Of a DNA stretch of 64,000 nt, positions 41,353-49,871 are shown in pieces (position 1 is the first letter of the stretch; every line of letters starts with the position of its first letter). The notes below the pieces were generated by a model. That model worked only from the letters and a program-made list of their open reading frames with translations. It did not search any database and was not told where the DNA came from. The stretch comes from Candidatus Gastranaerophilales bacterium (lineage in GTDB: Bacteria > Cyanobacteriota > Vampirovibrionia > Gastranaerophilales > Gastranaerophilaceae), in NCBI GenBank assembly GCA_944326425.1, contig CALVDX010000001.1:124001-188000 (forward strand), in the 5' to 3' direction. A program made the translations under genes and the position numbers.

Positions 41353-44154
41353 TTAATCTTTCATCGTTCCGTCAAGTTTATTAAAATAGTCCTTATTTGC
41401 TTTTAATGTTTCTTCAGTTGCAGTAATAGCATATACAGGCGGGTTATTAAATATGTAATTAGCTGCATCTATGATTTCAGCTTTTGAAATAGTATCTATG
41501 ATGGAGTACTCTAAGTTTGTTCCCAAGGCCCCGTAGAATGAGCTCATATCAGATTGTATAGTATAAATTTTCCCTGCATCGGTATCGGTTATACTTAAAA
41601 TATCTCTTTTTAATTCAAGTTTTGCCGCATTAAGTTCTTCTTCTGTAAATTCACCATTTTTTAGTGAATTGATTAATTTTGTAAATCCGTCAATTGATTT
41701 TTGAACATTGTTGTAAGTTTTTTCTCCGGTTTCTTCATCCTCTGTTGTTGTAAGAATACTGCAGAACAGTATATTTGCGTCACCATGACAGTTACTTGTG
41801 TAAGAGTTTACACTGTAAGCTAATTGTTGTTTTTCGCGTAAATCATTGAACGCGTTTTTTCTCAGAATAGAATTTAAAAGTTCAAAGATAACAGAGTCTC
41901 TTATATTCATATTTGTTTTATATTCATACCCGATTTTTATATCTGCCTGAGAATTTTTTGTTGCCTGCGTAAGTACTTCAGGTTTTTGAGGTCGTGTATA
42001 TATTTTTTCTGTTTTATACGTTTGATTTTTAACTTTAGGCAGGGCATTGAATGCCGAAAGTATTCGTTCAGTGTACTCCGGTTCATCTTTTGAGGTGGTG
42101 AAGGCAATCTTACCATAACCGTTAGTTATTATATGGTTATAAAGTTTTTTTACATCATCAAGGGATATATTATCTATGTTGTCTAAAATTTGTTCCTTGG
42201 AACAATAATATGGATGGGTTGGAAATAACTGATTATAAATCAAACGTTTAGTATTGGGTTTGGAGGCTGTAAGTGCTTCTTTTAATAGCGCTTTTGCATC
42301 TTTTAAAGTACCTTCAGTGAATGCAGGGTTGAGTACTTGTTCTTTAAGGAGTTCTGCTGCCAGTTTCATATCGCCTTTATCAGCATGCGTTATAATTCTG
42401 ATTTCATCAGGATCAGCTTCTATACTGTTAGATATAAGTTTAGAAAGAAATATATTTTTTAGAGTTGTTTTGGAGATATTTGCTGTTCCGCTGTTAAGGA
42501 GCAGATCTAGTAATTCTGCTGTTCCTGGTTTTGAATCAGGCATTTTTTCACAGCAAATTGAATAACTTAGGTATCTGTAGTCGTTTGATGTATCGTATGC
42601 AGCAGCTTCGTAATTATTGCCCAGCGTATAAATATGCAAATTATCAGGTTTTATAACGCGTTTTTCTTTAATACCTTTAAAGGAGGGGGCGGGCTGATGA
42701 ATTATTTTATTTTCAGGATGTGCAATGGCAATTGAAACCTTATTCAAATCGAGATACTTTTCTGCGCATTCTGAGATATCATCCGGGGTAATGCTTTTTA
42801 TTGTTTGGGCATACTCTGCAATACTGTTATCGCCAGCCGTAAAGTGAGAGTTCCCAAGCAGCGTTAAGAGACCGTCAGGTGATTGTAATTGTTTATCAAG
42901 CTGGCTTAAAAGTTTTCTCTTTATTAATTCTACTTTTTTATCAGAAGGTTTTTGAAAGTTAGCCAGTTCATCATAAATCGTTTTTAAAATAAAATCTGTC
43001 TTTTCATCCGCTCCGGAAAATTCAAAATATACAGTTTGCCGGTCTTGCGGACGTGTGCTTATTTTTTCAACACCCATATCAACAGAAATTACATGGTTAG
43101 TAAAATGATTTTTAATCAAGGAATTAGAATTATCAACCAAAAGTGCTAAAAGAAACCGCATGGTAATATTGTCTTTAAGGTTGTTATTTGCGGGGCCGTT
43201 AAAGAGCATGTATCCGGACATTTCTTTAGTTTTGGGTGATATAAAATCGCGCCTTACCGGTTTATCAATCGGAGTTAATTTATCGACTTTTTTGAGCGGC
43301 GGATTAATTGTTTTAGTATGAAAATGCTTTGCAATAAGTTTTATTGCATCGTCAGGCGTGACATCTCCTGCCAGCGTTGTATACATGTTAGCCGGATAGT
43401 AGTTATTTCTGTAATACTTAAGTACATTATCCCTTGTAAGTTTTCTGATATTTTCAACACTGCCGGCAATATAATCCTTGGATGTTGTTTTTAAACCATA
43501 TAAATTTTTGAGAGCAATATTAAATGCAGTATTGTCGGGATAATCACTGTACATATTTATTTCAGAAATAACCGGACCGCGCTCTTTTTCAATCATGTTA
43601 TCAGGGAGTGCAAGATTATTCATCATAGCACCCTGAATACTGATTATTTCCTCCAAATCGCTATCATAGAAAATTGGGGCTTGTATATAATAATCAGTGA
43701 GAGCAAAGTTTGTAGAAGCATTAGTATCACCTCCTATATTACCTACAATTCTAAACACATCACCGGTAGACAGTTTTTTATATCCGTCTGCGCCTAATGT
43801 TCCGTTAAACGCCATATGTTCAAGAAAATGACTAATACCTCTCTGATTGTCGTCCTCGTTTATAGAGCCTGTGTTAACAAAGGTTTTTATCATTGTAAAA
43901 TTTGTATCCATCGGAGCAATAGAAACTCTTAATCCGTTAGACAGTTTGTAGTTATGTATTTCCTGTCCGTTATCGAGTTTTATTACCCCGAGTTTTGTAT
44001 ATCCGGCAGGGATATTAACCGTAAGCGGTATTTTGATATCCGGCAGCGGTGTTACCTCCGGATTTGTATTTGTTTTTTGCTCCGGAGTTTTTGGTATATT
44101 ATTTTGCACTGCACTTTTAAAAGCGGGTGCTTTCACTGACTCAAACCTTATCAT
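41353..44154 (-). CDS. M16-family (insulinase/pitrilysin-like) zinc peptidase
   Basis: The 933-residue protein has the inverted zinc motif HFLEH (H109, E112, H113), with FNGT after it and the downstream Glu in the ERGPVISEIN segment (191-198). The four-domain length fits a full pitrilysin or the two-lobed M16B form. M16 enzymes degrade peptides in a closed chamber. ATG 44154 begins MIRFESVKAPAFKSAVQ, which carries the AFKSA element instead of a Sec signal. It is followed by a TTG-start alternative without a site. The stop overlaps the possible tail of the plus-strand gene. Confidence 0.9.
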   Translation of the reverse strand: MIRFESVKAPAFKSAVQNNIPKTPEQKTNTNPEVTPLPDIKIPLTVNIPAGYTKLGVIKLDNGQEIHNYKLSNGLRVSIAPMDTNFTMIKTFVNTGSINEDDNQRGISHFLEHMAFNGTLGADGYKKLSTGDVFRIVGNIGGDTNASTNFALTDYYIQAPIFYDSDLEEIISIQGAMMNNLALPDNMIEKERGPVISEINMYSDYPDNTAFNIALKNLYGLKTTSKDYIAGSVENIRKLTRDNVLKYYRNNYYPANMYTTLAGDVTPDDAIKLIAKHFHTKTINPPLKKVDKLTPIDKPVRRDFISPKTKEMSGYMLFNGPANNNLKDNITMRFLLALLVDNSNSLIKNHFTNHVISVDMGVEKISTRPQDRQTVYFEFSGADEKTDFILKTIYDELANFQKPSDKKVELIKRKLLSQLDKQLQSPDGLLTLLGNSHFTAGDNSIAEYAQTIKSITPDDISECAEKYLDLNKVSIAIAHPENKIIHQPAPSFKGIKEKRVIKPDNLHIYTLGNNYEAAAYDTSNDYRYLSYSICCEKMPDSKPGTAELLDLLLNSGTANISKTTLKNIFLSKLISNSIEADPDEIRIITHADKGDMKLAAELLKEQVLNPAFTEGTLKDAKALLKEALTASKPNTKRLIYNQLFPTHPYYCSKEQILDNIDNISLDDVKKLYNHIITNGYGKIAFTTSKDEPEYTERILSAFNALPKVKNQTYKTEKIYTRPQKPEVLTQATKNSQADIKIGYEYKTNMNIRDSVIFELLNSILRKNAFNDLREKQQLAYSVNSYTSNCHGDANILFCSILTTTEDEETGEKTYNNVQKSIDGFTKLINSLKNGEFTEEELNAAKLELKRDILSITDTDAGKIYTIQSDMSSFYGALGTNLEYSIIDTISKAEIIDAANYIFNNPPVYAITATEETLKANKDYFNKLDGTMKD

Positions 44155-44305
44155 ATTATTATTAAAACAATTCAACGGGGAAAATTGCGTTTTTGTAAAC
44201 TTTTTTTTACACAGTCCTCCTGCATAATTGAATTTTGGCGAAAAATGGTTTAAAATGTTAAGAGATGTTAAGAAAACTCAAACGAAAAAGGCAATTTTTT
44301 AACAT

Positions 44306-44323
44306 TTATATACTTTATATATA
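44306..44323 (+). promoter_or_regulatory. Shared promoter element TTATATACTTTATATATA
   Basis: The 18-nt sequence is identical to 48685-48702, and TACTTTATATAT recurs on the minus strand at 3598-3609. It lies 14 nt before the ATG of the gene at 44338, at the position of a promoter core. Confidence 0.45.
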
Positions 44324-44337
44324 CACGAGGTGAAAAA

Positions 44338-44502
44338 ATGGAAAAAGATTTAAAAAAGTTTGAGTATAGAGTGATAGAAAATAAAGATCGTATAGAGCAG
44401 GAAAATAAGATACGAACATCACGGCATCAGACCAACCCTATGTTGGAGAAGTTTTTAGAGTTCAGGCATGCAAAGAAAATGATGCCTAAAGATTTAGTTT
44501 AG
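44338..44502 (+). CDS. Small charged protein (54 aa)
   Basis: The protein is MEKDLKKFEYRVIENKDRIE, then a basic stretch and LEFRHAKKMMPKDLV. It is highly charged and helical, with no recognisable domain. GAGG lies 8 nt before the ATG. It is 1 nt from the next gene, so the two are a small operon with prmC. Confidence 0.55.
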   Translation: MEKDLKKFEYRVIENKDRIEQENKIRTSRHQTNPMLEKFLEFRHAKKMMPKDLV

Positions 44503-44503
44503 T

Positions 44504-45022
44504 ATGTATGAAATAAAAAACAGAATTTACGGAAAATTAAACAGAGTTCAGAAGACGGGGCTCTGTAATTTTCTGCGAGCACTTGTAAAACAGAACATGG
44601 ATTTGTCGGTTGACGAGATATACGATAAATTTATAGAGGATGAGAGGTACTACGAGGAGCTTAATGTTTCAAAATTTGAGTTTCTGGCAGATATAATCAA
44701 TGATGAACAGTTTTCTTATGATACAAAACTTTATTTAAGAGAATGTAAAAAGTATTATGAGTACAAAAAAGCGCAGGCGCCGGTTATTGCTGCAAATAAG
44801 GAATTTGAAAAAAAGAAACGGAAATTTTTGCAGGAAGTAAAGATGTCAAAGGAGAAACCGACAAAAAAACAGCTTTACTATTACGAAAAACTCTGTAAGC
44901 GGTATAATGTAGAGGGTATTGATACAGAGACAGCGAGCAGGTTAGATTTAAGGAACGAAATAGAGAGAATATTGGATGAACATTCAGGAGATTATAAAAA
45001 TATTAACGGATGCAGGGATTGA
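44504..45022 (+). CDS. Hypothetical protein upstream of prmC
   Basis: The 172-residue protein is basic and helical (KNRIYGKLNRVQKTGLCNFLR at the start, KKKRKFLQEVKMSKEKPTKK in the middle). I recognise no family. It overlaps prmC by 47 nt and follows the 54-residue gene by 1 nt, so it is co-translated with prmC. A role in translation is possible from its context but unproven. Confidence 0.6.
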   Translation: MYEIKNRIYGKLNRVQKTGLCNFLRALVKQNMDLSVDEIYDKFIEDERYYEELNVSKFEFLADIINDEQFSYDTKLYLRECKKYYEYKKAQAPVIAANKEFEKKKRKFLQEVKMSKEKPTKKQLYYYEKLCKRYNVEGIDTETASRLDLRNEIERILDEHSGDYKNINGCRD

Positions 45023-45809
45023 GCCTAATGAGGCAGAAGCGGAAGTTAAATTAATGATAAGAGATATTTGTAAATGGAGCCCTGTGGATATCTTACTGGA
45101 ACGTCCTCTGGATACATCAAGGCTTGATGCGGTCGCAGAATTTGCAAGGCGGCGTGCACAAACAAGACGTCCAATTCAGCAAATACTTGGTTTTACTCAT
45201 TTTTATGGTAATAAGTACCGTGTTACAGAAGATGTACTTATTCCGCGGGACGAAACTGAATTACTGGTTCAGAAGGCCTTAAGGATTATTTTTGCAAATA
45301 ATTTTAAAACCGTTCTTGATATAGGTACAGGAAGCGGATGTATTGCGTGCTCCATTGCCCTTAATTCTGATACTTATGTTCTTGGGGTGGATATTTCATC
45401 AGATGCCTTAAGAATTGCTCTTGAGAATGCCTCTGCACTAAATCTTAATAACAAGGCTGTGTTTAGGAAATCGGATGTATACAGTAAAATTAATCCTAAC
45501 GAAACATTTGATATGATTGTTTCAAATCCGCCGTATATTCCTGAAGGAACACCGGTTCAGAAAGAAGTCGAATTTGACCCTAAACTTGCACTGTTTACTA
45601 AAGACAGAGAGGGGTTGGAGTTTTATAAGAGAATTGCGGAAGGGGCAAGAGGAATATTGAAAGAGGGCGGTTATTTGCTTTTTGAGTGCGGTGAGGGACA
45701 GGCGCAAAAGATAAAGCGTGTACTGGCACAGAACGGATTTGGCAATATAGAGATAGATAAGGATCTGGCAGGAATTGAGCGGATTGTATCCGCACAATTG
45801 TTGGGGTGA
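44976..45809 (+). CDS. prmC: Peptide chain release factor N5-glutamine methyltransferase
   Basis: PrmC methylates the Gln of the GGQ motif of RF1 and RF2. The 277-residue protein has the SAM motif LDIGTGSGCIACSIAL and the catalytic SNPPYIPEG, with FYGNKYRVTEDVLIPRDETE before it. GAGAGAAT precedes the ATG inside the upstream gene. The gene ends just before the copy 1 repeat. Confidence 0.94.
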   Translation: MNIQEIIKILTDAGIEPNEAEAEVKLMIRDICKWSPVDILLERPLDTSRLDAVAEFARRRAQTRRPIQQILGFTHFYGNKYRVTEDVLIPRDETELLVQKALRIIFANNFKTVLDIGTGSGCIACSIALNSDTYVLGVDISSDALRIALENASALNLNNKAVFRKSDVYSKINPNETFDMIVSNPPYIPEGTPVQKEVEFDPKLALFTKDREGLEFYKRIAEGARGILKEGGYLLFECGEGQAQKIKRVLAQNGFGNIEIDKDLAGIERIVSAQLLG

Positions 45810-45815
45810 TTGCAC

Positions 45816-46097
45816 ATTTTATCGGGGGCTATGCACCCCCGTGCCCCGCACCAAGTTTCTTTCTTGTCTTGAATTGCTCGCGTTAAACGGCATTACGGGC
45901 AAAAACTCATGTTTTGCCCTCCAGCCTCTGCTCGCAATCCGCTTTTGTATTGCGATGAAAAAAGAAAGAAACTTGGACAAAGAAAGCAGAAGTCCTGCAC
46001 TTCATTTACCCCTCTCTAAACTCAACCCGAGGCAAAATAACTCGCTGCGCTCAAACAAATTTTGCCCTGTCATTGTTTCGTTAAGAGACTGTAGAAA
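45816..46097 (+). repeat. Multi-stem intergenic repeat, copy 1 (with inserted block)
   Basis: About 282 nt that match copy 2 at 51422-51620 over most of its length. Stems: CGGGGG/CCCCCG (45823-45841); CCAAGTTTCTTTC pairing with GAAAGAAACTTGG; GGCAAAAT pairing with ATTTTGCC. The second stem's loop carries an extra block of about 80 nt, absent from copy 2, that has its own hairpin (GGGCAAAA/TTTTGCCC). It fills the tail-to-tail gap between prmC and the GH13-like gene. It contains no convincing gene. Confidence 0.8.
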
Positions 46098-46146
46098 GTG
46101 TAACAGTTAAATATCAAAATAAATATGTGGCATTATAATTATGGTA

Positions 46147-46178
46147 AAAAGCCCCGCTTTTAAAGCGGGGCTTTTTTT
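46147..46178. terminator. Bidirectional terminator
   Basis: AAAAGCCCCGCTTT (46147-46160) and AAAGCGGGGCTTTTTTT (46162-46178) form a 14-bp stem with a T run on both strands, ending the GH13-like gene and any transcript through the repeat. Confidence 0.9.
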
Positions 46179-46184
46179 ATATCC

Positions 46185-48464
46185 CTAGACCTGTTCTACC
46201 GTGTAGAATTTGAATTCTGCCGGCATGATTTTGCTGAACATCAACTGGTCTGTCGGGGTTTGGAATTTTTCTTCAACGTAGTTATCCCCGTCAAAGTTGT
46301 ATTGACCGGTTATTTTGTAATCGCAGGAGAGTGAAATATTTTTATCAAAAACTTCTCTGCCTTCTCTTACTTCTATATGCTGTTCGCTCCCTTCCCATAC
46401 CCAGAATTTTTCTGACGGGTTATGGTAGTTTGCTGCAACAAGGATTGAAGTTTTTAGCCCTTCTTTTGAGATTTGCCATACAACAAATCCATCCTCATCC
46501 TGACGTATTATGTGGGCTTCTCCGCCTGAGATAATCGGAGAGTTTTTAACAAAACGGTCGATTGCATCAAATTTTGCATAGAATTCGTAATCCTTTTCCC
46601 GCGGCATAGAAATTTCTGCACCTATAACACTTTCAATTCCTTTGGTGGTAAAGGATTCATCGCCGTCAATGTACATAACGGGGCGCTGCGCAAATTTGCC
46701 GCCCGGTAAAAATTTGTATTTGAACCACTTAAATAATGCCCCCTGTTCGCCTAACTGTCCCGGGTATCTGTCTATTGCAGAAAACTCTCCGTCCTGATTG
46801 TTGTAAGTTTTTAAAATTGATAAACAGTTTTTTGCATTGCTTGAAGTGTTGTAATTTGTTAATTCAAGATTATCATTTGCAATCCTTTCAGGAGTTTTAT
46901 CACTCTGTGCAACAATATCGCTGCCCCAGAGAAGGTCGAAATTCATATCTTCGTGGTATTCTTTAAGGTAATTATCCCAGAGCATATATTCTGCAAGTGT
47001 TCCAAAGTATGGAATTTTGTTTTTAAGTGCTGTGTTTAATTTGCCGAGAACTTTTCTTGGGGCCCTGTAACTAATCGGGACGCCGTCTTTTTCTGACACC
47101 TCATCAACAATATGGTCTATGTGGTCAACTCTGAACCCGTCGAAGTTAAAATCTGCCTGCAAGTCTTTCATGTAATTGATAAAGAAATCTATTACATTGT
47201 TGTTGTATTCGCCGGTTTCAAGATTAACAAAGTAGTAAGGTGTCTGGCAATCAAGGTTTGCATATTGCGTAACATCTTCACCTTTGTAGTTGTAGTGCTT
47301 AAAAGTAGGGTATGAGCCGCAGTCGCTCATTCTGTTGAATACGGGAACGCCCGCAGAACACCATGCACCGCCGGGGGACGGCCACATTCCCGCTTCAATA
47401 AGTTTTTGTATAACATCACCCTGATTGGTAATATCAGACTCTTTAAGCTTCTTAGAATTATTGTTGATTACAGAAGAAATTATATTTCTTGCTTTTCGGT
47501 GAAGTTTTACCTGAATATCTTTTTCAAGCATAGCGTTTGAAAGGTATTTTTTCTTTTCAACAAGCGCCTCATCAATATCGTTGTAAATGGCTTTGTAATT
47601 TTCAGCCAAATCGCCGATTCCCGAACGCAGTGACTTTTTATATAAGTCTTTAACTATGTTGATATCATCCTGTGAATATTTTTCTTTTAATGTTTTACAA
47701 ACCTCATCGACATTTTTTTCTATTTCAGAAATAAGTGCATTAATATCAAACCATCTTGCACATTCAGGATTTGCAAGAACGATTTTTGAATACCTTGCGG
47801 TTTGCGGCAGTATGTCATAAATTACAGGGTGTCCGGCAAGCTGTGCCATTTCAATAAACAGTTTAACCTGTCCGTCAGCGTTAAAACCTGTTTTTTCTGT
47901 AATATTTTTATCTTCTAAATTCGGGCTTACGCTTGATGACATCGGAAGGTATGCGCATCCGAATTCTCTCGGGTGGAACGGTATAAGGTAAATCGTTGTT
48001 GAAAAAATGTTATTTTCAAGATTTCCGGTCGGTAAGATGGCAAGCTGTTTGAGCCAGTCTGCAAGTTTGCCTGTATCGGATTTTTCATTCCCGTTGCCCA
48101 GTCCTGCGAGATTGATAAGTTTTATATTGTGTCCTTCTTTTTTTATCCAGTCGGAGTTTTGGATGTTATTTCTTGCAAGAACGGACGGATTATCAAAATG
48201 AAACTCGCTGTTTCCGTTATAAACGCCGTTTTGTCTCCATTTGTATTCAAGACAGTATAGTGCTTCCGCGTCACTGATTTCTTCCAGCGCGCGTATATGC
48301 GGGTACGGAAGATATCCGTTTGTTTCCAGTAACGAATTCAAATAATTTTTCCGCTCATCAGATATTGAGTTGTAGGAGTAAATTTCTTTTAACTTATTTA
48401 CAAACTCTGTTAATTGGGCGGACTTGTCCACTTTTGTTTCCTTTTTGAATAAAAAATTCAGCAT
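46185..48464 (-). CDS. GH13-like (alpha-amylase superfamily) glycosidase, third paralogue type
   Basis: The 759-residue cytoplasmic protein has FDGFRVDHIDHIVDE (nucleophile Asp about 445) and FGTLAEYMLWDN (Glu about 490), a GH13-type arrangement, and a C-terminal beta domain. An N-terminal alpha-helical part and a long insert (SEIEKNVDEVCKTLKEKYS) make it unlike the other two. No signal peptide. AAGGAG precedes the ATG. It resembles sucrose- or maltose-phosphorylase-type or unclassified GH13 proteins; substrate unknown. Confidence 0.75.
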   Translation of the reverse strand: MLNFLFKKETKVDKSAQLTEFVNKLKEIYSYNSISDERKNYLNSLLETNGYLPYPHIRALEEISDAEALYCLEYKWRQNGVYNGNSEFHFDNPSVLARNNIQNSDWIKKEGHNIKLINLAGLGNGNEKSDTGKLADWLKQLAILPTGNLENNIFSTTIYLIPFHPREFGCAYLPMSSSVSPNLEDKNITEKTGFNADGQVKLFIEMAQLAGHPVIYDILPQTARYSKIVLANPECARWFDINALISEIEKNVDEVCKTLKEKYSQDDINIVKDLYKKSLRSGIGDLAENYKAIYNDIDEALVEKKKYLSNAMLEKDIQVKLHRKARNIISSVINNNSKKLKESDITNQGDVIQKLIEAGMWPSPGGAWCSAGVPVFNRMSDCGSYPTFKHYNYKGEDVTQYANLDCQTPYYFVNLETGEYNNNVIDFFINYMKDLQADFNFDGFRVDHIDHIVDEVSEKDGVPISYRAPRKVLGKLNTALKNKIPYFGTLAEYMLWDNYLKEYHEDMNFDLLWGSDIVAQSDKTPERIANDNLELTNYNTSSNAKNCLSILKTYNNQDGEFSAIDRYPGQLGEQGALFKWFKYKFLPGGKFAQRPVMYIDGDESFTTKGIESVIGAEISMPREKDYEFYAKFDAIDRFVKNSPIISGGEAHIIRQDEDGFVVWQISKEGLKTSILVAANYHNPSEKFWVWEGSEQHIEVREGREVFDKNISLSCDYKITGQYNFDGDNYVEEKFQTPTDQLMFSKIMPAEFKFYTVEQV

Positions 48465-48684
48465 TTGTGACAGCTCCTTAATATATCTTATTTATATGAT
48501 AGTTGTAATTTGATACTAGCATGGCAGAAAATATTTTACAAGAAAATTATCGGATTAAGATTGTAGGATAATATCCTGTAAAAACTTATTATTACTAATA
48601 TTTATACAGATTAAAGATGTAAAAAAGATTAAATAATTGTTAAGTTTTGTAACAATTATTTCTTCTTATGAAATTAGAAAAAAA

Positions 48685-48702
48685 TTATATACTTTATATA
48701 TA
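48685..48702 (+). promoter_or_regulatory. Shared promoter element TTATATACTTTATATATA
   Basis: Identical 18 nt to 44306-44323, 29 nt before the ATG of the coiled-coil protein gene. Confidence 0.45.
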
Positions 48703-48731
48703 TAAGATGTAAGATATATGAGGATAAAGCT

Positions 48732-49790
48732 ATGATGAATCCATTGATGTTATTAATGAGCGGATGTTTCGGCGGCTTCGGCGGCGGATATGGCTATGGG
48801 ATGTCCGCTAATACAATGGGCACAATGATGGATATCTGGGGTATCGCCGGAATGCAAACTGCAATGCAATGCGGTATGCCGGGTGCTTTAGGCGGAATGT
48901 ATTCAGCCGGATATGCGCCGGCTGCAGGCGGCAGAACTTATCAAACGGCGCCGTCACAGGATAATTCTCCGGCAGCGTTGAAACAGCAGATGGATGCTGC
49001 TTACGATGAATATGAAAAATACATAAATCTTTGTTCTAAAATAGCAGAATATGAAGCTGATACGACAACTAAGGCTGAAGATTTGACAAAAGCTGTTTCT
49101 GATGCAGAAATAAATGTTTTGAACAAGGATAAAGACTTAGGCAGATTGTTATCAGAATTAAAAACTTTACAAGACAATCCATTGTTGGATGTTAAGAAAA
49201 AGTCTAAGTTAACACCTGCTCAACAATTGGAACTTAATAACTTGAATAAGGCAATTCAGGATAAGCAAGCTGAAATCCAAAACACAGAGGCGGATAAACT
49301 AGAAGCACAGAAAAAACTTGAAGAAGCAAAACAAAATCTTGATGCATTTAATATAGCAAAATCTGAAGATAAAAAATTACGTGATGAGATTTTTGCTAAA
49401 AAAGAGCAAGTCTATAAACTTTACACTGAATTATCCGCAGCGTATGCTTCTGCATTAGCAAGAGAACGCTCAGAAGAGGCTGTAGTTCATGACAGAGCAG
49501 CTGATTCAAGAGAAGCAGGCAAATGGTGGGATAGAACGGTATTAAATCCAACCAACTGGTTTAATAAAAAAGGCGCCTTCTGGGGGCAAACAACAGATAA
49601 TGCAGATATTGCAAAATGTTTGAGAAAACTGAAAAAAAGCGGCAGGAGTGAGGCACTGGCTTATGCCGTACAAGAGAGCTTAATAACAGTTACTAACGGG
49701 GTAGCATCTACTACACATAGTGAACTTCAAGGCCTTGTAGATTTATACAACGGCAAAGACCCTGTAGCAGCTGATCCGTTAAATTCATAG
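48732..49790 (+). CDS. Gly-rich and coiled-coil protein of unknown function
   Basis: The 352-residue protein starts with a hydrophobic Gly/Met-rich stretch (MMNPLMLLMSGCFGGFGGGY). It then has a long coiled coil of charged heptads (KLTPAQQLELNNLNKAIQDK; KLEEAKQNLDAFNI) between about residues 85 and 265. The last part is soluble with WWDRTVLNPTNWFNKKG. It is not recognised. It has its own promoter element and a strong terminator. Confidence 0.6.
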   Translation: MMNPLMLLMSGCFGGFGGGYGYGMSANTMGTMMDIWGIAGMQTAMQCGMPGALGGMYSAGYAPAAGGRTYQTAPSQDNSPAALKQQMDAAYDEYEKYINLCSKIAEYEADTTTKAEDLTKAVSDAEINVLNKDKDLGRLLSELKTLQDNPLLDVKKKSKLTPAQQLELNNLNKAIQDKQAEIQNTEADKLEAQKKLEEAKQNLDAFNIAKSEDKKLRDEIFAKKEQVYKLYTELSAAYASALARERSEEAVVHDRAADSREAGKWWDRTVLNPTNWFNKKGAFWGQTTDNADIAKCLRKLKKSGRSEALAYAVQESLITVTNGVASTTHSELQGLVDLYNGKDPVAADPLNS

Positions 49791-49800
49791 CAGAGAGATA

Positions 49801-49832
49801 AAAGACCGGTTAAAAAATGACCGGTCTTTTTA
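49801..49832 (+). terminator. Terminator of the coiled-coil gene
   Basis: AAAGACCGGT, loop TAAAAAATG, ACCGGTCTTT (49801-49829), then TT. Confidence 0.9.
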
Positions 49833-49836
49833 TTTA

Positions 49837-49865
49837 TCGACAAACGTGTGTGTTTATCCTAAAAT
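49837..49865 (+). promoter_or_regulatory. Promoter giving a leaderless mRNA for the MATE gene
   Basis: TCGACA (49837-49842), 17 nt, TAAAAT (49860-49865), then 6 nt to the ATG; no Shine-Dalgarno. Confidence 0.6.
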
Positions 49866-49871
49866 TCTCTT

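Noticed and set aside
45522-46110. Short frames through the end of prmC and the repeat copy 1
   Set aside because: They follow hairpin arms and low-complexity sequence of the repeat and are not maintained in copy 2.
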